33,240 nt of DNA, taken from contig JAJDWI010000015.1 in NCBI GenBank assembly GCA_022825665.1, positions 1 through 33,240 on the forward strand. The letters are read 5' to 3'. The stretch comes from Candidatus Poribacteria bacterium. GTDB lineage: Bacteria > Poribacteria > WGA-4E > WGA-3G. The position numbers and the translations under genes are program-made. Position 1 is the stretch's first letter, and each line of letters starts with the position of its first letter. The notes below the pieces were generated by a model. It had not been told where the DNA came from, did no database searches, and saw nothing but the letters and a program-made list of their open reading frames with translations. This document shows, in pieces, positions 8,087 to 16,650 of this stretch.

Positions 8087-8650
8087 TTACTGACGGAAAG
8101 GCATACCGAACTCACGTAATAACGCTCGAGCCTCTTCATCTGTCACAGCGGTCGTCCCAATCGTCACATTCATACCGCGGATATCATTGACATCGTCATA
8201 GTCAATTTCCGGAAAAATGAGTTGTTCGGTTAAACCTAATGAGTAATTCCCGCGACCATCAAAAGCATCGGGGGAAACTCCACGGAAATCTCGAATTTGA
8301 GGTAACACTACGTTTATCAAGCGGTTGAGAAATTCATACATACGAAGTCGTCTGAGAGTGACTTTACACCCAATTGCCATACCAGGAGAACGTGTCATTC
8401 TTGACGGTCCTCTGATTTTAAACGCAGAGATGGATTTTCTGGCTCGGGTGATGATTGCACGTTGACCTGCAATCAGTGTTAACTCTTCAACAGCATCCTC
8501 AAGAACTTTTGGTTCTTGAACCGCTGCACCGACTCCGATATTTAAGGTAATTTTTTCCAATTTTGGAATCTGCATTACATTTTTGTAATTAAACTCTTTT
8601 TGTAATGCAGGAATAACTTCTGTTTGGTAAAATGTTTTAAATTGGCTCAT
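8087..8650 (-). CDS. rplE: 50S ribosomal protein L5
   Basis: L5 binds 5S rRNA and contacts P-site tRNA at the central protuberance. The 187-residue product carries [12 protein letters not shown] near residue 30, the [18 protein letters not shown] segment, and the family C-terminus [20 protein letters not shown] ending in FGMPFR. The start is ATG. It is separated by 83 bp from rplX, a slightly long spacer for this operon, in which I see no structure. Confidence 0.97.
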   Translation of the reverse strand: MSQFKTFYQTEVIPALQKEFNYKNVMQIPKLEKITLNIGVGAAVQEPKVLEDAVEELTLIAGQRAIITRARKSISAFKIRGPSRMTRSPGMAIGCKVTLRRLRMYEFLNRLINVVLPQIRDFRGVSPDAFDGRGNYSLGLTEQLIFPEIDYDDVNDIRGMNVTIGTTAVTDEEARALLREFGMPFRQ

Positions 8651-8733
8651 TAGCCTTATATCCTATAGCATAACTATTGTAGTTGGAATATTTAGAAAAC
8701 CTATATCTGCATTTGTAATGTGGTAATAATTTA

Positions 8734-8964
8734 TCAGTCAATCTTTTTTAAGTTAGAGATATGGATGGTGCCTTCGCGTTCAACAACACCGCCTTGTCCC
8801 ATTTGATTTGGACGTAAGTGACATTTAATAAAATGAATACCTTCAACAATTGCTCTATTTTTCTTAGGAAAAATCTCCAACACAACACCTTGCTTACCAC
8901 GATCTTGACCACTCAAGACCTTTACTAAATCATCTTTTTTTATATGCAGCTTTTTCTTAGACAT
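8734..8964 (-). CDS. rplX: 50S ribosomal protein L24
   Basis: L24 is an assembly-initiator protein of the 50S subunit. The 76-residue product is short but complete. The KOW motif covers KDDLVKVLSGQDRGKQGVVL, followed by the conserved VEGIHFIKCHLRPNQ and the terminal EGTIHISNLKKID. The ATG start has an AGGAGG just upstream and lies 10 bp after the rplN stop. Confidence 0.97.
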   Translation of the reverse strand: MSKKKLHIKKDDLVKVLSGQDRGKQGVVLEIFPKKNRAIVEGIHFIKCHLRPNQMGQGGVVEREGTIHISNLKKID

Positions 8965-8974
8965 TATTCACCTC

Positions 8975-9343
8975 CTAAATCACTTCAGGGGCTAAGGAAA
9001 CAATCCTCGTAAACGACTTCTCTCTGAGTTCACGAGCAACCGGTCCGAAAATACGTGTCCCACGCGGTTCATTTTCTTCGTTAACAAGAACAGCCGCATT
9101 TTGATCAAACTTAATGTAAGAACCGTCTGGACGACGATACTCTTTCGCAGTTCGAACAACAACAGCACGAACAACTTCACCTGCTTTCACCTGTGTATTC
9201 GGTACTGCCTCTTTTATACTGGCAACAATAATATCTCCGACACGTGCATACCTGCGTCGGGTCCCACCGAGTACACTAATGCACATTAAATTTCTGGCAC
9301 CAGTATTATCAGCACAGGTTAATCGAGTATAATTTTGAACCAT
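8975..9343 (-). CDS. rplN: 50S ribosomal protein L14
   Basis: L14 lies at the subunit interface (bridge B5/B8) and is the docking site of silencing factor RsfS in other bacteria. It has 122 residues, the standard length, with the signatures [20 protein letters not shown], the central [20 protein letters not shown] and the C-terminal [17 protein letters not shown]. The start is ATG. It lies 19 bp downstream of rpsQ. Confidence 0.97.
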   Translation of the reverse strand: MVQNYTRLTCADNTGARNLMCISVLGGTRRRYARVGDIIVASIKEAVPNTQVKAGEVVRAVVVRTAKEYRRPDGSYIKFDQNAAVLVNEENEPRGTRIFGPVARELREKSFTRIVSLAPEVI

Positions 9344-9362
9344 TGCCGCACCTTCCTTCCAA

Positions 9363-9632
9363 CTAATCAGTGGCAGACTGTGCCGCTGATACTATAGACT
9401 GCACCCGCCAACGTTTTCGACGGCTTAACGGACGGGTTTCTATCACCTGTATAACATCACCAACATTACATTGATTCTGTTCATCATGTGCAAGAATCTT
9501 TTTGGTTGAACGAACAACTTTTTTGTAAAGGGGATGTTGATAACTCCGAACTATTGCAACGGAAACAGTTTTCTCCATGCGATTACTGGTAACCATACCT
9601 GTCCGAGTTTTTCGGTGTCTTATTTTATCCAC
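9363..9632 (-). CDS. rpsQ: 30S ribosomal protein S17
   Basis: S17 is an early 16S rRNA-binding protein with an OB fold. The 89-residue product shows [33 protein letters not shown] and [20 protein letters not shown] plus LSRRKRWRV, all family hallmarks. The start is GTG with AAAGGA about ten bases upstream. An 87-bp spacer without visible structure separates it from rpmC. Confidence 0.97.
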   Translation of the reverse strand: MDKIRHRKTRTGMVTSNRMEKTVSVAIVRSYQHPLYKKVVRSTKKILAHDEQNQCNVGDVIQVIETRPLSRRKRWRVQSIVSAAQSATD

Positions 9633-9719
9633 GTTCTATTTTTTCCTTTAAAGATACATTCAGTTATTGTAAACACTGAAATAGTGAAGACACACTGAAT
9701 ATTCATACATATCACGAAC

Positions 9720-9920
9720 TTATTCGTCGGGTTCTAACTCACGAGCACGCAACACAGTTTTTACACGTGCAATGTCCTTACGAATTTTTCCAATAAGAGT
9801 TGTGTCTTCCAATTGTCCCAGAATACTTCTGGATCTTTGGTTGAATAGATTCTCTTTTAAATCTTCCAATTCGTTTTCCAATTCCTCTGTTGATCTGGTT
9901 CGTAATTCATGTGCATTCAT
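9720..9920 (-). CDS. rpmC: 50S ribosomal protein L29
   Basis: L29 sits by the polypeptide exit tunnel near L23, where trigger factor and SRP dock. The 66-residue helical-hairpin protein carries ELRTRSTEELENELEDLKEN and the signature RKDIARVKTVLRARE. The ATG starts 2 bp after the rplP stop, so the two are probably coupled. Confidence 0.96.
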   Translation of the reverse strand: MNAHELRTRSTEELENELEDLKENLFNQRSRSILGQLEDTTLIGKIRKDIARVKTVLRARELEPDE

Positions 9921-9922
9921 TT

Positions 9923-10336
9923 CTACACCTCATCCCGCGCGACGAATTTCGTCTTGATAGGAAATTTATGTGCAGCACGTTCCATCGCTTCTTTTGCAAT
10001 TTCACGAGAAACACCGCTCAACTCATAAATGATTCTACCGGGCTTGACAACGGCAACCCAGAATTCTGGAGCACCCTTTCCACCACCCATCCGAGTTTCT
10101 GCAGGTTTCTTTGTTACCGGTTTATGAGGAAAAATTTTGATCCACATTTTCCCACCACGTCGAACTGCACGCGTGATTGCAACCCTACCAGATTCTATTT
10201 GGTTGCTTGTAATCCAACCAGCTTCCATTGCCTGTAAGCCATATTCACCGAAGTTAATCTCCGAACCGCTACGCGGTTTACCTCGACGTTTGCCGCGATG
10301 AACCTTCCGATGCATCACACGTTTTGGCATTAACAT
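9923..10336 (-). CDS. rplP: 50S ribosomal protein L16
   Basis: L16 helps organise the A-site region and the 5S/23S junction. The 137-residue product starts [20 protein letters not shown] and contains the conserved [20 protein letters not shown] and [19 protein letters not shown]. The start is the ATG at 10336. It lies 65 bp downstream of rpsC and overlaps no gene. Confidence 0.97.
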   Translation of the reverse strand: MLMPKRVMHRKVHRGKRRGKPRSGSEINFGEYGLQAMEAGWITSNQIESGRVAITRAVRRGGKMWIKIFPHKPVTKKPAETRMGGGKGAPEFWVAVVKPGRIIYELSGVSREIAKEAMERAAHKFPIKTKFVARDEV

Positions 10337-10401
10337 ATATACTCACTCCTAATTTCGTATGTGAAACGCTCAAGCAAAGTTCCCAACTGGTTAGTATTTT
10401 C

Positions 10402-11217
10402 TTAGTTTTCGTTATCTTGCTTGTCGTTATTTCTTTGCTGTCTACGTCTGTTGTTACGTCCTTGATCACGTTGCCTGCTTGAAGAACTACGGTTACCTGA
10501 TTGACGGTTGTCTCTCCGCGAGCCTCCGGTGTTACTACGTCTGCTGCTCTGTTGTCGGCGAGGAGTAGTTTCACCACTTAACGCTTCTGGAACACCCAGG
10601 ATTTCACCTTTGAAAATCCACGTTTTCACACCTATTTTTCCATAGGTTGTATTCGCTTCTGTAAATCCGTAGTCAACATTAGCACGGAGGGTATGTAATG
10701 GGACGCGTCCTTCAAGGCTCGATTCGGATCGAGCTATCTCTTTTCCGTCAAGTCTACCGCTAACCATGACTTTAACGCCTTGTGCCCCAGCTTGCATTGA
10801 GTCAGCAATATTTCGTCGCATTGCTTGTTTAAAACTGGTTCTACGTTCTATTTGGGTTGCTACTGCTTCCGCGAGAAGTTGTGCATCAAGTTCTGGCACC
10901 TTTATCTCGGTAACTTCAATTTTGACCTGGCGATCTATCAGTTTTGCAATATCTGTCCGTAATTTGTCTGCCTCTACACCTCTACGTCCAATAACAATAC
11001 CGGGTCTGGCAGTATGAATATAAATGGTACATCTCTCAGCAACACGTTCAACTTCTACGCGCGATATGCCCGCGCGAACCAATTGCTCTTTGATGTATTG
11101 CTGGATCTTAAAGTCTTCATGCAACCATCTCGCATAATCTCTATCGCTATACCACTTTGAATCCCACGTCTCAATTATACCTAAACGTAAGCCGCGGGGG
11201 TGAGTTTTTTGTCCCAC
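10402..11217 (-). CDS. rpsC: 30S ribosomal protein S3 with low-complexity C-terminal tail
   Basis: S3 lines the mRNA entry channel and has mRNA helicase activity together with S4 and S5. The N-terminal KH domain (GIVIGRRGVEADKL) and the C-terminal S3 domain (MVSGRLDGKEIARSE through KTWIFKGE) occupy about residues 1-210. The last roughly 55 residues are disordered-looking and made almost only of Arg, Asn, Gln, Ser, Gly and Asp. The start is GTG behind AGGAGGTTTGT. Total length is 271 residues, longer than the 210-240 typical of the family because of that tail. Confidence 0.96.
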   Translation of the reverse strand: MGQKTHPRGLRLGIIETWDSKWYSDRDYARWLHEDFKIQQYIKEQLVRAGISRVEVERVAERCTIYIHTARPGIVIGRRGVEADKLRTDIAKLIDRQVKIEVTEIKVPELDAQLLAEAVATQIERRTSFKQAMRRNIADSMQAGAQGVKVMVSGRLDGKEIARSESSLEGRVPLHTLRANVDYGFTEANTTYGKIGVKTWIFKGEILGVPEALSGETTPRRQQSSRRSNTGGSRRDNRQSGNRSSSSRQRDQGRNNRRRQQRNNDKQDNEN

Positions 11218-11277
11218 ACAAACCTCCTATAGGACACTTTCCCAGTTATGAATCTGGAGGAAATGCGGTGAAAATCA

Positions 11278-11631
11278 CTACTCACCATCATATTCATCCT
11301 CCTCATCAACAACAACTGTGATATGGCTCTGACGTTTAAATATACGATTCGCCATACCTCGTGCACGGGGACGTATCCATTTTCGTGTAATTCCTTCATC
11401 AACACGAATCTCTTTCACGTACAAATTAGCGGCATCCACAGCAGCATCTTGATATTGGACATTTGCCACAGCGGATTGAATCAGCTTGTAAATCACAGGG
11501 GCTGCCGCTTTATGTGTAAAGAGCAGTTGATTCAGCGCATCATCAACATACTGATTCCTGACCAAGTCGGCAACAAGACGTGCTTTTCGCGGTGCTACCG
11601 AAACGTTCCGAATCTTTGCCCTTCCTTCCAT
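11278..11631 (-). CDS. rplV: 50S ribosomal protein L22
   Basis: L22 extends a loop into the exit tunnel. The 117-residue product carries VSVAPRKARLVADLVRNQYV near the N-terminus and the tunnel hairpin region IRVDEGITRKWIRPRARGMA, followed by SHITVVVDEEDE. The start is ATG. The upstream gap to rpsS is 140 bp, AT-rich and without an obvious signal. Confidence 0.97.
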   Translation of the reverse strand: MEGRAKIRNVSVAPRKARLVADLVRNQYVDDALNQLLFTHKAAAPVIYKLIQSAVANVQYQDAAVDAANLYVKEIRVDEGITRKWIRPRARGMANRIFKRQSHITVVVDEEDEYDGE

Positions 11632-11771
11632 TATTTTCTCCTAACAAAACTATAAACACACAAGTCGTGCACAATGTTTTGCTTTATTTTACTCTTAACA
11701 ACAAATTTTAATTGAAAGGTGCGTCTCATCAGAGAAACACATCAAACGACATAAACAATTATAATGCCAAA

Positions 11772-12041
11772 TTATCTTCTTTGTCCGCCAGCATGTGAAC
11801 GGAACGTACGGGTCGGTGCAAATTCTCCCAGTTTATGACCAACCATATTCTCGGTGATATATACTGGAAAAAATTTCTTTCCGTTGTGTATAGCGACGGT
11901 ATGACCAACAAATTCTGGTGTAATCGTTGAACTTCGTGCCCACGTACGAATGACACGTTTACTCCCTGATTGTTCCATTTCTGCTATATGTTTCGCAAGT
12001 TTTGCATCAACATAAGGTCCTTTTTTAATAGAACGCGCCAT
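11772..12041 (-). CDS. rpsS: 30S ribosomal protein S19
   Basis: S19 is a 30S head protein that pairs with S13 near the A site. It has 89 residues. The start [15 protein letters not shown] and the core [20 protein letters not shown] are family signatures. The C-terminus runs [20 protein letters not shown]. The start is ATG. It lies 55 bp downstream of rplB in the normal S10-operon order. Confidence 0.97.
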   Translation of the reverse strand: MARSIKKGPYVDAKLAKHIAEMEQSGSKRVIRTWARSSTITPEFVGHTVAIHNGKKFFPVYITENMVGHKLGEFAPTRTFRSHAGGQRR

Positions 12042-12096
12042 TAATAGTCTCCTTAAAACACTTATGCAGTTTTATTGATTAGGTCAGTTGTGATAA

Positions 12097-12912
12097 TTAC
12101 CTACGTTTGCCAACGATATATTGACTCGATTTCTTTTTAGGATTTCGCGTTTTATATCCTTTTGTCGGGACTCCCCAAGGTGTAACTGGGTGTCTTCCAC
12201 CGGAACTTTTTCCTTCACCACCACCATGTGGATGGTCAACAGGATTCATCGCGACACCTCTGACTTTTGGACGTTTACCTAACCATCGTGAACGACCTGC
12301 CTTACCTATAGAGATTGTTGTAAGATTACCAACCTGTCCTATAGTCGCCATTGCCTTTACAGGTATAAGTCGTATTTCACTGGAGGGTAGACGGATTCGG
12401 GCATATTTCCCTTCACGATCAACCAACTGTGCTGCACCACCAGCACTACGAACAAGTTGTCCACCTTTCCCGGGCTGCATCTCAATATTGTGTATTGAAG
12501 AACCCAGTGGTATTTTTTCAAGAGGTAATGCATTACCAACACGGATCTCTGAGTCAGGTCCGGAGGTGACTGTGTCACCTACTTGGAGACCAAGTGGGGC
12601 AATAATGTAACGTTTCTCACCATCAGCATAATGAAGCAACGCAATATGTGCAGAACGGTTTGGGTCATACTCAATCGCAGCAACTTTCGCTGGAATATCA
12701 AATTTATCTCGCTTGAAATCAATAACACGATATCTACGTTTGTGTCCACCGCCACGTCTACGAACAGTTAAACGACCTTTGTTATTACGTCCGGCTTTTT
12801 TGTTTGAACCTTTAACGAGTGATTTCTCAGGCTTCTGACGTGTAATCTCTTCAAATGTATACCCCGTCATAAACCTACGACTCGGTGTAACTGGTTTATA
12901 TGTTTTTGCCAC
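12097..12912 (-). CDS. rplB: 50S ribosomal protein L2
   Basis: L2 is required for subunit association and peptidyl-transferase activity. The 271-residue product contains the [20 protein letters not shown] segment and the C-terminal [17 protein letters not shown] loop with the conserved His that reaches the catalytic centre. The C-terminal tail [18 protein letters not shown] is typical. The start is GTG, with GAGAGGA upstream. It follows rplW after 71 bp. Confidence 0.98.
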   Translation of the reverse strand: MAKTYKPVTPSRRFMTGYTFEEITRQKPEKSLVKGSNKKAGRNNKGRLTVRRRGGGHKRRYRVIDFKRDKFDIPAKVAAIEYDPNRSAHIALLHYADGEKRYIIAPLGLQVGDTVTSGPDSEIRVGNALPLEKIPLGSSIHNIEMQPGKGGQLVRSAGGAAQLVDREGKYARIRLPSSEIRLIPVKAMATIGQVGNLTTISIGKAGRSRWLGKRPKVRGVAMNPVDHPHGGGEGKSSGGRHPVTPWGVPTKGYKTRNPKKKSSQYIVGKRR

Positions 12913-12983
12913 TCTTATTTCCTCTCGTAAAACAAACTTTCATCCAAATCCGTTCATTAATATAAACAAATACTCCGAACAAA

Positions 12984-13283
12984 TTAGATGCTCTCAAACA
13001 CTGGAATCCGAGTCCCTTCAACCACAGTAATAATAGCTTTCTTCCAATGAGGACGCCGTCCACGTTGATAGCGATTCATTCTACCCTTAACTTTTCCGCG
13101 CACTCGCATCGTATGGACATCAATGATACTTCCCTTAATATCAAACAACTCTTCGGCTGCGCGCCGAATATCTGTTTTGCTTGCATCTCGACTCACTACG
13201 AATGAGTACTTATTACCCTCGCGGAGAAGCGTGCTCTTTTCTGTAATATGAGGTCGTAATATAACTTGATAATTATCTTTCAT
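12984..13283 (-). CDS. rplW: 50S ribosomal protein L23
   Basis: L23 sits at the tunnel exit and is the main docking site for trigger factor and SRP. The 99-residue product shows RPHITEKSTLLREGNKYSFV, the ADIR-like DIRRAAEELFDIKG and the MRVRGKVKGRMNRYQRGRRP segment with KKAIITV. The start is ATG. The spacer to rplD is only 4 bp, so the two are likely coupled. Confidence 0.97.
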   Translation of the reverse strand: MKDNYQVILRPHITEKSTLLREGNKYSFVVSRDASKTDIRRAAEELFDIKGSIIDVHTMRVRGKVKGRMNRYQRGRRPHWKKAIITVVEGTRIPVFESI

Positions 13284-13287
13284 AACA

Positions 13288-13923
13288 TTAGCCTTCTGAA
13301 TCTACAAATTTTGCTTCCAAATTCTCAGCAGCTCGTTCAGTGAGCACAAGTTTGTCATGCCACAGCACTTGGTAAATATTAAGCATGTTCCACGTACAGC
13401 AATTAACTTTAGGGATATTCCGTAGTGATAGATAGATATTCGGTTCGTTTTCACCAAGGACGAATAACACTTTTCCATCCAAGTTTAATGCATTTAAGAC
13501 TGATACAATGTCTTTTGTACGCGGACGTTCAAGCGTAAAATCTTCAATAAGAATACACTGTTCGTTTCGAAACCGATCCGCAAGTGCACTTTTTAAACCA
13601 AGACGCCGCACCTGTTTAGGTGTACGCTGACGATAGCTGCGCGGTTTCGGTCCAAATGTTACACCACCGCGTACTCGTAGCGGAGAACCCGCATCACCTG
13701 CACGGGATCTACCAGTTCCTTTTTGACGGTACAATTTCTTACCACTTCCTGTAACCTCACTACGGCTTTTCGTAGAAGCTGTTCCACTTCTCTGGTTCGC
13801 GAGATACGCTACCACACATTGGTGAACAACAGCCGTATTTACCTCAGCGTGTGTAAACGAATCCGATAAACTTTTCTCGTGAAGCACTTCTCCTGAACGG
13901 TTGTGTACATTTAAAGTTGCCAT
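13288..13923 (-). CDS. rplD: 50S ribosomal protein L4
   Basis: L4 reaches into the exit tunnel and, in enterobacteria, represses the S10 operon. The 211-residue product has the conserved tunnel loop region GSGKKLYRQKGTGRSRAGD through RVRGGVTFGPKPRSY. The C-terminal domain includes LNALNLDGKVLFVL. The start is ATG. A hairpin-forming 98-bp spacer separates it from rplC. Confidence 0.97.
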   Translation of the reverse strand: MATLNVHNRSGEVLHEKSLSDSFTHAEVNTAVVHQCVVAYLANQRSGTASTKSRSEVTGSGKKLYRQKGTGRSRAGDAGSPLRVRGGVTFGPKPRSYRQRTPKQVRRLGLKSALADRFRNEQCILIEDFTLERPRTKDIVSVLNALNLDGKVLFVLGENEPNIYLSLRNIPKVNCCTWNMLNIYQVLWHDKLVLTERAAENLEAKFVDSEG

Positions 13924-13967
13924 AACTCTTTAGCCTTCTCTCCGATGTGTATAACCTAACATGATTT

Positions 13968-13998
13968 ACCCCTGCTATCCTCTTAGAGGTGCTGGGGT
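13968..13998 (-). promoter_or_regulatory. Hairpin in the rplC-rplD spacer
   Basis: ACCCC (13968-13972) pairs with GGGGT (13994-13998), and inside this CCTC (13979-13982) pairs with GAGG (13986-13989) around a three-base loop. No T-run follows on the minus strand, so it is not an intrinsic terminator. It could be a processing or regulatory site in the mRNA just before L4, but that is inference. Confidence 0.35.
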
Positions 13999-14021
13999 CT
14001 AATGTTTCGATTGCATACAAG

Positions 14022-14678
14022 TTAACTTTCTGTGTTGTCTCCCTTTGAAGCCTTTACCGCTTTTTTAATCAAAAGGATGCCGTTAGGGGGGCCTGGAATT
14101 GCTCCCTTAACAACTAACAAATTTCGCTCTGCATCAGCTTGGATAACCTGTAAATTTTGGACGGTGTGTCGTTTAGCACCGTAACGTCCTGGCATCCGCT
14201 TTCCTTTAAAAACACGAGATGGTGTAGCACTTGCGCCGATTGAACCTGTCCGACGAAGATCTTGCTCACCACCATGACTCTTTCTACCACCCTTAAAGCC
14301 GTAACGTTTCACAACACCAGTGAAACCGTGCCCTTTTGATGTACCTGTCACATCAACGAGTTCACCTTCAGAAAACAGACCAGCATCAACAGTGTCACCA
14401 ACTGAAACTTCATCAAGACTTTTCACACGAAATTCACGCAGTACTCGCGTTGGTGGTATGTCAACTTTAGCGAAATGTCCACGCTCAGGACTGTTAAACT
14501 TATTTTCTTTACGGGCACCAAATCCTAATTGAACTGCTTGGTAACCATCACGTTCCTGTGTTTTTACCTGAACAATTGGACAAGGTCCAGCTTCTATAAC
14601 AGTCACAGGTATAGATTTTCCATCCTCTTCAAAGACTTGGGTCATTCCAACTTTTCTGCCAATAATTCCGTTAACCAT
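14022..14678 (-). CDS. rplC: 50S ribosomal protein L3
   Basis: L3 is one of the two 50S assembly initiators and lies near the peptidyl-transferase centre. The 218-residue product starts VNGIIGRKVGMTQVFEEDG. It has the conserved TGTSKGHGFTGVVKRYGFKG and SHGGEQDLRRTGSIGASATP, then RVFKGKRMPGRYGAKRHTVQ. The start is ATG. It lies 13 bp after rpsJ. Confidence 0.98.
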   Translation of the reverse strand: MVNGIIGRKVGMTQVFEEDGKSIPVTVIEAGPCPIVQVKTQERDGYQAVQLGFGARKENKFNSPERGHFAKVDIPPTRVLREFRVKSLDEVSVGDTVDAGLFSEGELVDVTGTSKGHGFTGVVKRYGFKGGRKSHGGEQDLRRTGSIGASATPSRVFKGKRMPGRYGAKRHTVQNLQVIQADAERNLLVVKGAIPGPPNGILLIKKAVKASKGDNTES

Positions 14679-14691
14679 TATCCTACCTCTA

Positions 14692-15003
14692 CTACAGGAG
14701 CGTTATTTTGACATCAACCCCAGCGGGTAGGTCAAGACGCATCAGTGCGTCAACTGTCTTTGGAGCAGTTTCAAGGATATCCAACAACCGTTTGTGAATC
14801 CGCATTTCAAACTGTTCACGCGACTTTTTGTCAGTGAATGTTGAACGTTGAACAGTATAAATATGTTTCTTTGTCGGCAACGGAATCGGACCAGAAACTC
14901 TCGCCTGTGTCTGCTTTGCTGTTGTCGCAATTTGTTTAGCAGACTGGTCAAGTAAACGATGGTCAAACGCCTTGAGGCGAATCCGTATTTTTTGATTGTT
15001 CAT
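14692..15003 (-). CDS. rpsJ: 30S ribosomal protein S10
   Basis: S10 is a 30S head protein and, as NusE, a partner of NusB in transcription antitermination. The 103-residue product begins with [20 protein letters not shown] and carries [19 protein letters not shown] and [15 protein letters not shown]. The start is ATG. It is the first gene of the S10 block, 177 bp downstream of tuf. No convincing promoter was found in that spacer, so it may be read through from tuf. Confidence 0.97.
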   Translation of the reverse strand: MNNQKIRIRLKAFDHRLLDQSAKQIATTAKQTQARVSGPIPLPTKKHIYTVQRSTFTDKKSREQFEMRIHKRLLDILETAPKTVDALMRLDLPAGVDVKITLL

Positions 15004-15180
15004 CTCTTGGTTCCTTATTCAAAAGTAACAGGTTATTACTCGTATTATTCTTAGTCCTATCCATGTATCTTGTCGAAACTGTTCCTGTTGATCTACATAG
15101 CCTTGAACGCTCCGACCAGATACAAGTAACACGTTGTAGACTAAAATAACTGAGGATCAAACCTTTAGAAGACCATCTTG

Positions 15181-16380
15181 TTACTCAAGAATCTTTGAGA
15201 CAACACCTGCTCCGATAGTGTGACCACCTTCACGGATAGCGAAACGGAGTTGCTCTTCCATTGCAATCGGTTTTGACAACTCAACAGTAATCTGCGCATT
15301 GTCGCCAGGCATAATCATTTCAATACCTTCAGCAAGATTCATTTCACCTGTGACATCAGTTGTCCGGAAATAGAACTGCGGACGATATCCACTAAAGAAC
15401 GGATTCCAACGTCCACCTTCCTCTTTTGTCAAGATATACGCCTCAGCTTCAAATTTGGTATGAGGTGTAACCGTTCCCGGAATTGCCAGCACCTGTCCGC
15501 GCTCAACATCATCTCGATCAATACCTCGAAGCAAGGCACCGATGTTGTCACCCGCTCTACCTTCGTCAAGAAACTTATTAAACATTTCCACACCAGTGAC
15601 AACCGTATCACGTGTGTCGCGAAGACCAACGATCTCAACTGTATCGTTGACATTTACGATTCCACGTTCAACACGACCTGTAACAACAGTACCGCGTCCA
15701 CTGATCGTAAAGATGTCTTCAATCGGCATCAAGAAGGGTTTTTCGGTATCTCTAACCGGTTCCGGTATAAACTCATCAACTGAGGTCATGAGATCAAGAA
15801 TCGGTTTACATTCATCACTCGTTGGGTCACCAGCGGATTCCATTGCTTCCAAAGCTGAACCTGCGATGATCGGTGTATCGTCACCAGGAAATTCGTACTC
15901 ATCCAACAATTCTCGAACTTCCAGTTCAACGAGTTCAAGCAGTTCTTCATCATCCACCATATCTGCCTTATTAAGAAAGACAACAAGGGAAGGAACGTTC
16001 ACCTGCCGGGCAAGGAGTACGTGTTCACGTGTCTGTGGCATTGGTCCATCTGCTGCAGAAACAACCAGAATAGCACCATCCATCTGGGCAGCACCGGTAA
16101 TCATATTCTTGATATAGTCAGCGTGTCCAGGACAGTCAACGTGAGCATAGTGACGGTTTTCTGTCTCGTATTCAACATGAGCCGTATTAATCGTAATACC
16201 ACGTTCTTTTTCCTCGGGTGCCTTATCAATGTCCTCATAGGTCATCACATAGTCTTTGTCCGCGAGTTTGGATAACACCATAGTAATTGCCGCGGTAAGC
16301 GTTGTCTTACCATGGTCAACGTGGCCAATAGTTCCAATATTAACGTGTGGCTTTGTCCTTTCAAATGCTTGCTTTGCCAT
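15181..16380 (-). CDS. tuf: Elongation factor Tu
   Basis: EF-Tu delivers aminoacyl-tRNA to the ribosome as a GTPase. The 399-residue product has the P-loop GHVDHGKT at residues 19-26, switch II DCPGH, the NKAD guanine-specificity motif, and the intact domain III ending [17 protein letters not shown]. Gln at the position commonly altered in kirromycin resistance (LLARQVNVP) is unchanged. The start is ATG. It lies 270 bp after fusA, and this gap holds a tandem repeat and a possible own promoter. No second tuf copy is present in the window. Confidence 0.98.
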   Translation of the reverse strand: MAKQAFERTKPHVNIGTIGHVDHGKTTLTAAITMVLSKLADKDYVMTYEDIDKAPEEKERGITINTAHVEYETENRHYAHVDCPGHADYIKNMITGAAQMDGAILVVSAADGPMPQTREHVLLARQVNVPSLVVFLNKADMVDDEELLELVELEVRELLDEYEFPGDDTPIIAGSALEAMESAGDPTSDECKPILDLMTSVDEFIPEPVRDTEKPFLMPIEDIFTISGRGTVVTGRVERGIVNVNDTVEIVGLRDTRDTVVTGVEMFNKFLDEGRAGDNIGALLRGIDRDDVERGQVLAIPGTVTPHTKFEAEAYILTKEEGGRWNPFFSGYRPQFYFRTTDVTGEMNLAEGIEMIMPGDNAQITVELSKPIAMEEQLRFAIREGGHTIGAGVVSKILE

Positions 16381-16502
16381 TTCTGTCCGAACTCCAAATT
16401 ATAGGTTTATATATAAGGTTTGTAATATCGCTTAACCTTGGCTTACTCTATGTTCTCAAAAGAGCGTTTGGTATAGCGCACAACGTGTCTCAACTTTGTC
16501 CG

Positions 16503-16544
16503 AAAGTTTTCAGACTTCCACAAAAAGTTTTCAGACTTCCACAA
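16503..16544. repeat. Perfect 21-bp tandem duplication upstream of tuf
   Basis: AAAGTTTTCAGACTTCCACAA occurs twice head to tail (16503-16523 and 16524-16544) without a mismatch, in the leader of tuf. Its role is unknown. A recent slippage duplication or a doubled protein-binding site would both fit. Confidence 0.9.
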
Positions 16545-16577
16545 ATTACCTAACGAAAATCTCATTTCGACAAGTAA

Positions 16578-16607
16578 TATTTATTATTCACTCTAAATTA
16601 TTGTCAA
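16578..16607 (-). promoter_or_regulatory. Possible tuf promoter
   Basis: A consensus -35 box TTGACA lies on the minus strand (plus 16602-16607) in the 270-bp fusA-tuf gap. The -10 region 17-18 bases downstream (ATAAAT/TAAATA) is poor. The long spacer suggests a separate tuf transcript, but the promoter call is weak. Confidence 0.3.
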
Positions 16608-16650
16608 ATGTGTATAATTTCAATAATCACAACTTAGTGCTTTTGTATGC

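Noticed and set aside
15542-16117. Long plus-strand open frames inside tuf, and similar ones inside fusA and rpsK
   Set aside because: They are antisense shadows of strongly conserved genes, with no ribosome-binding site and no recognisable protein.
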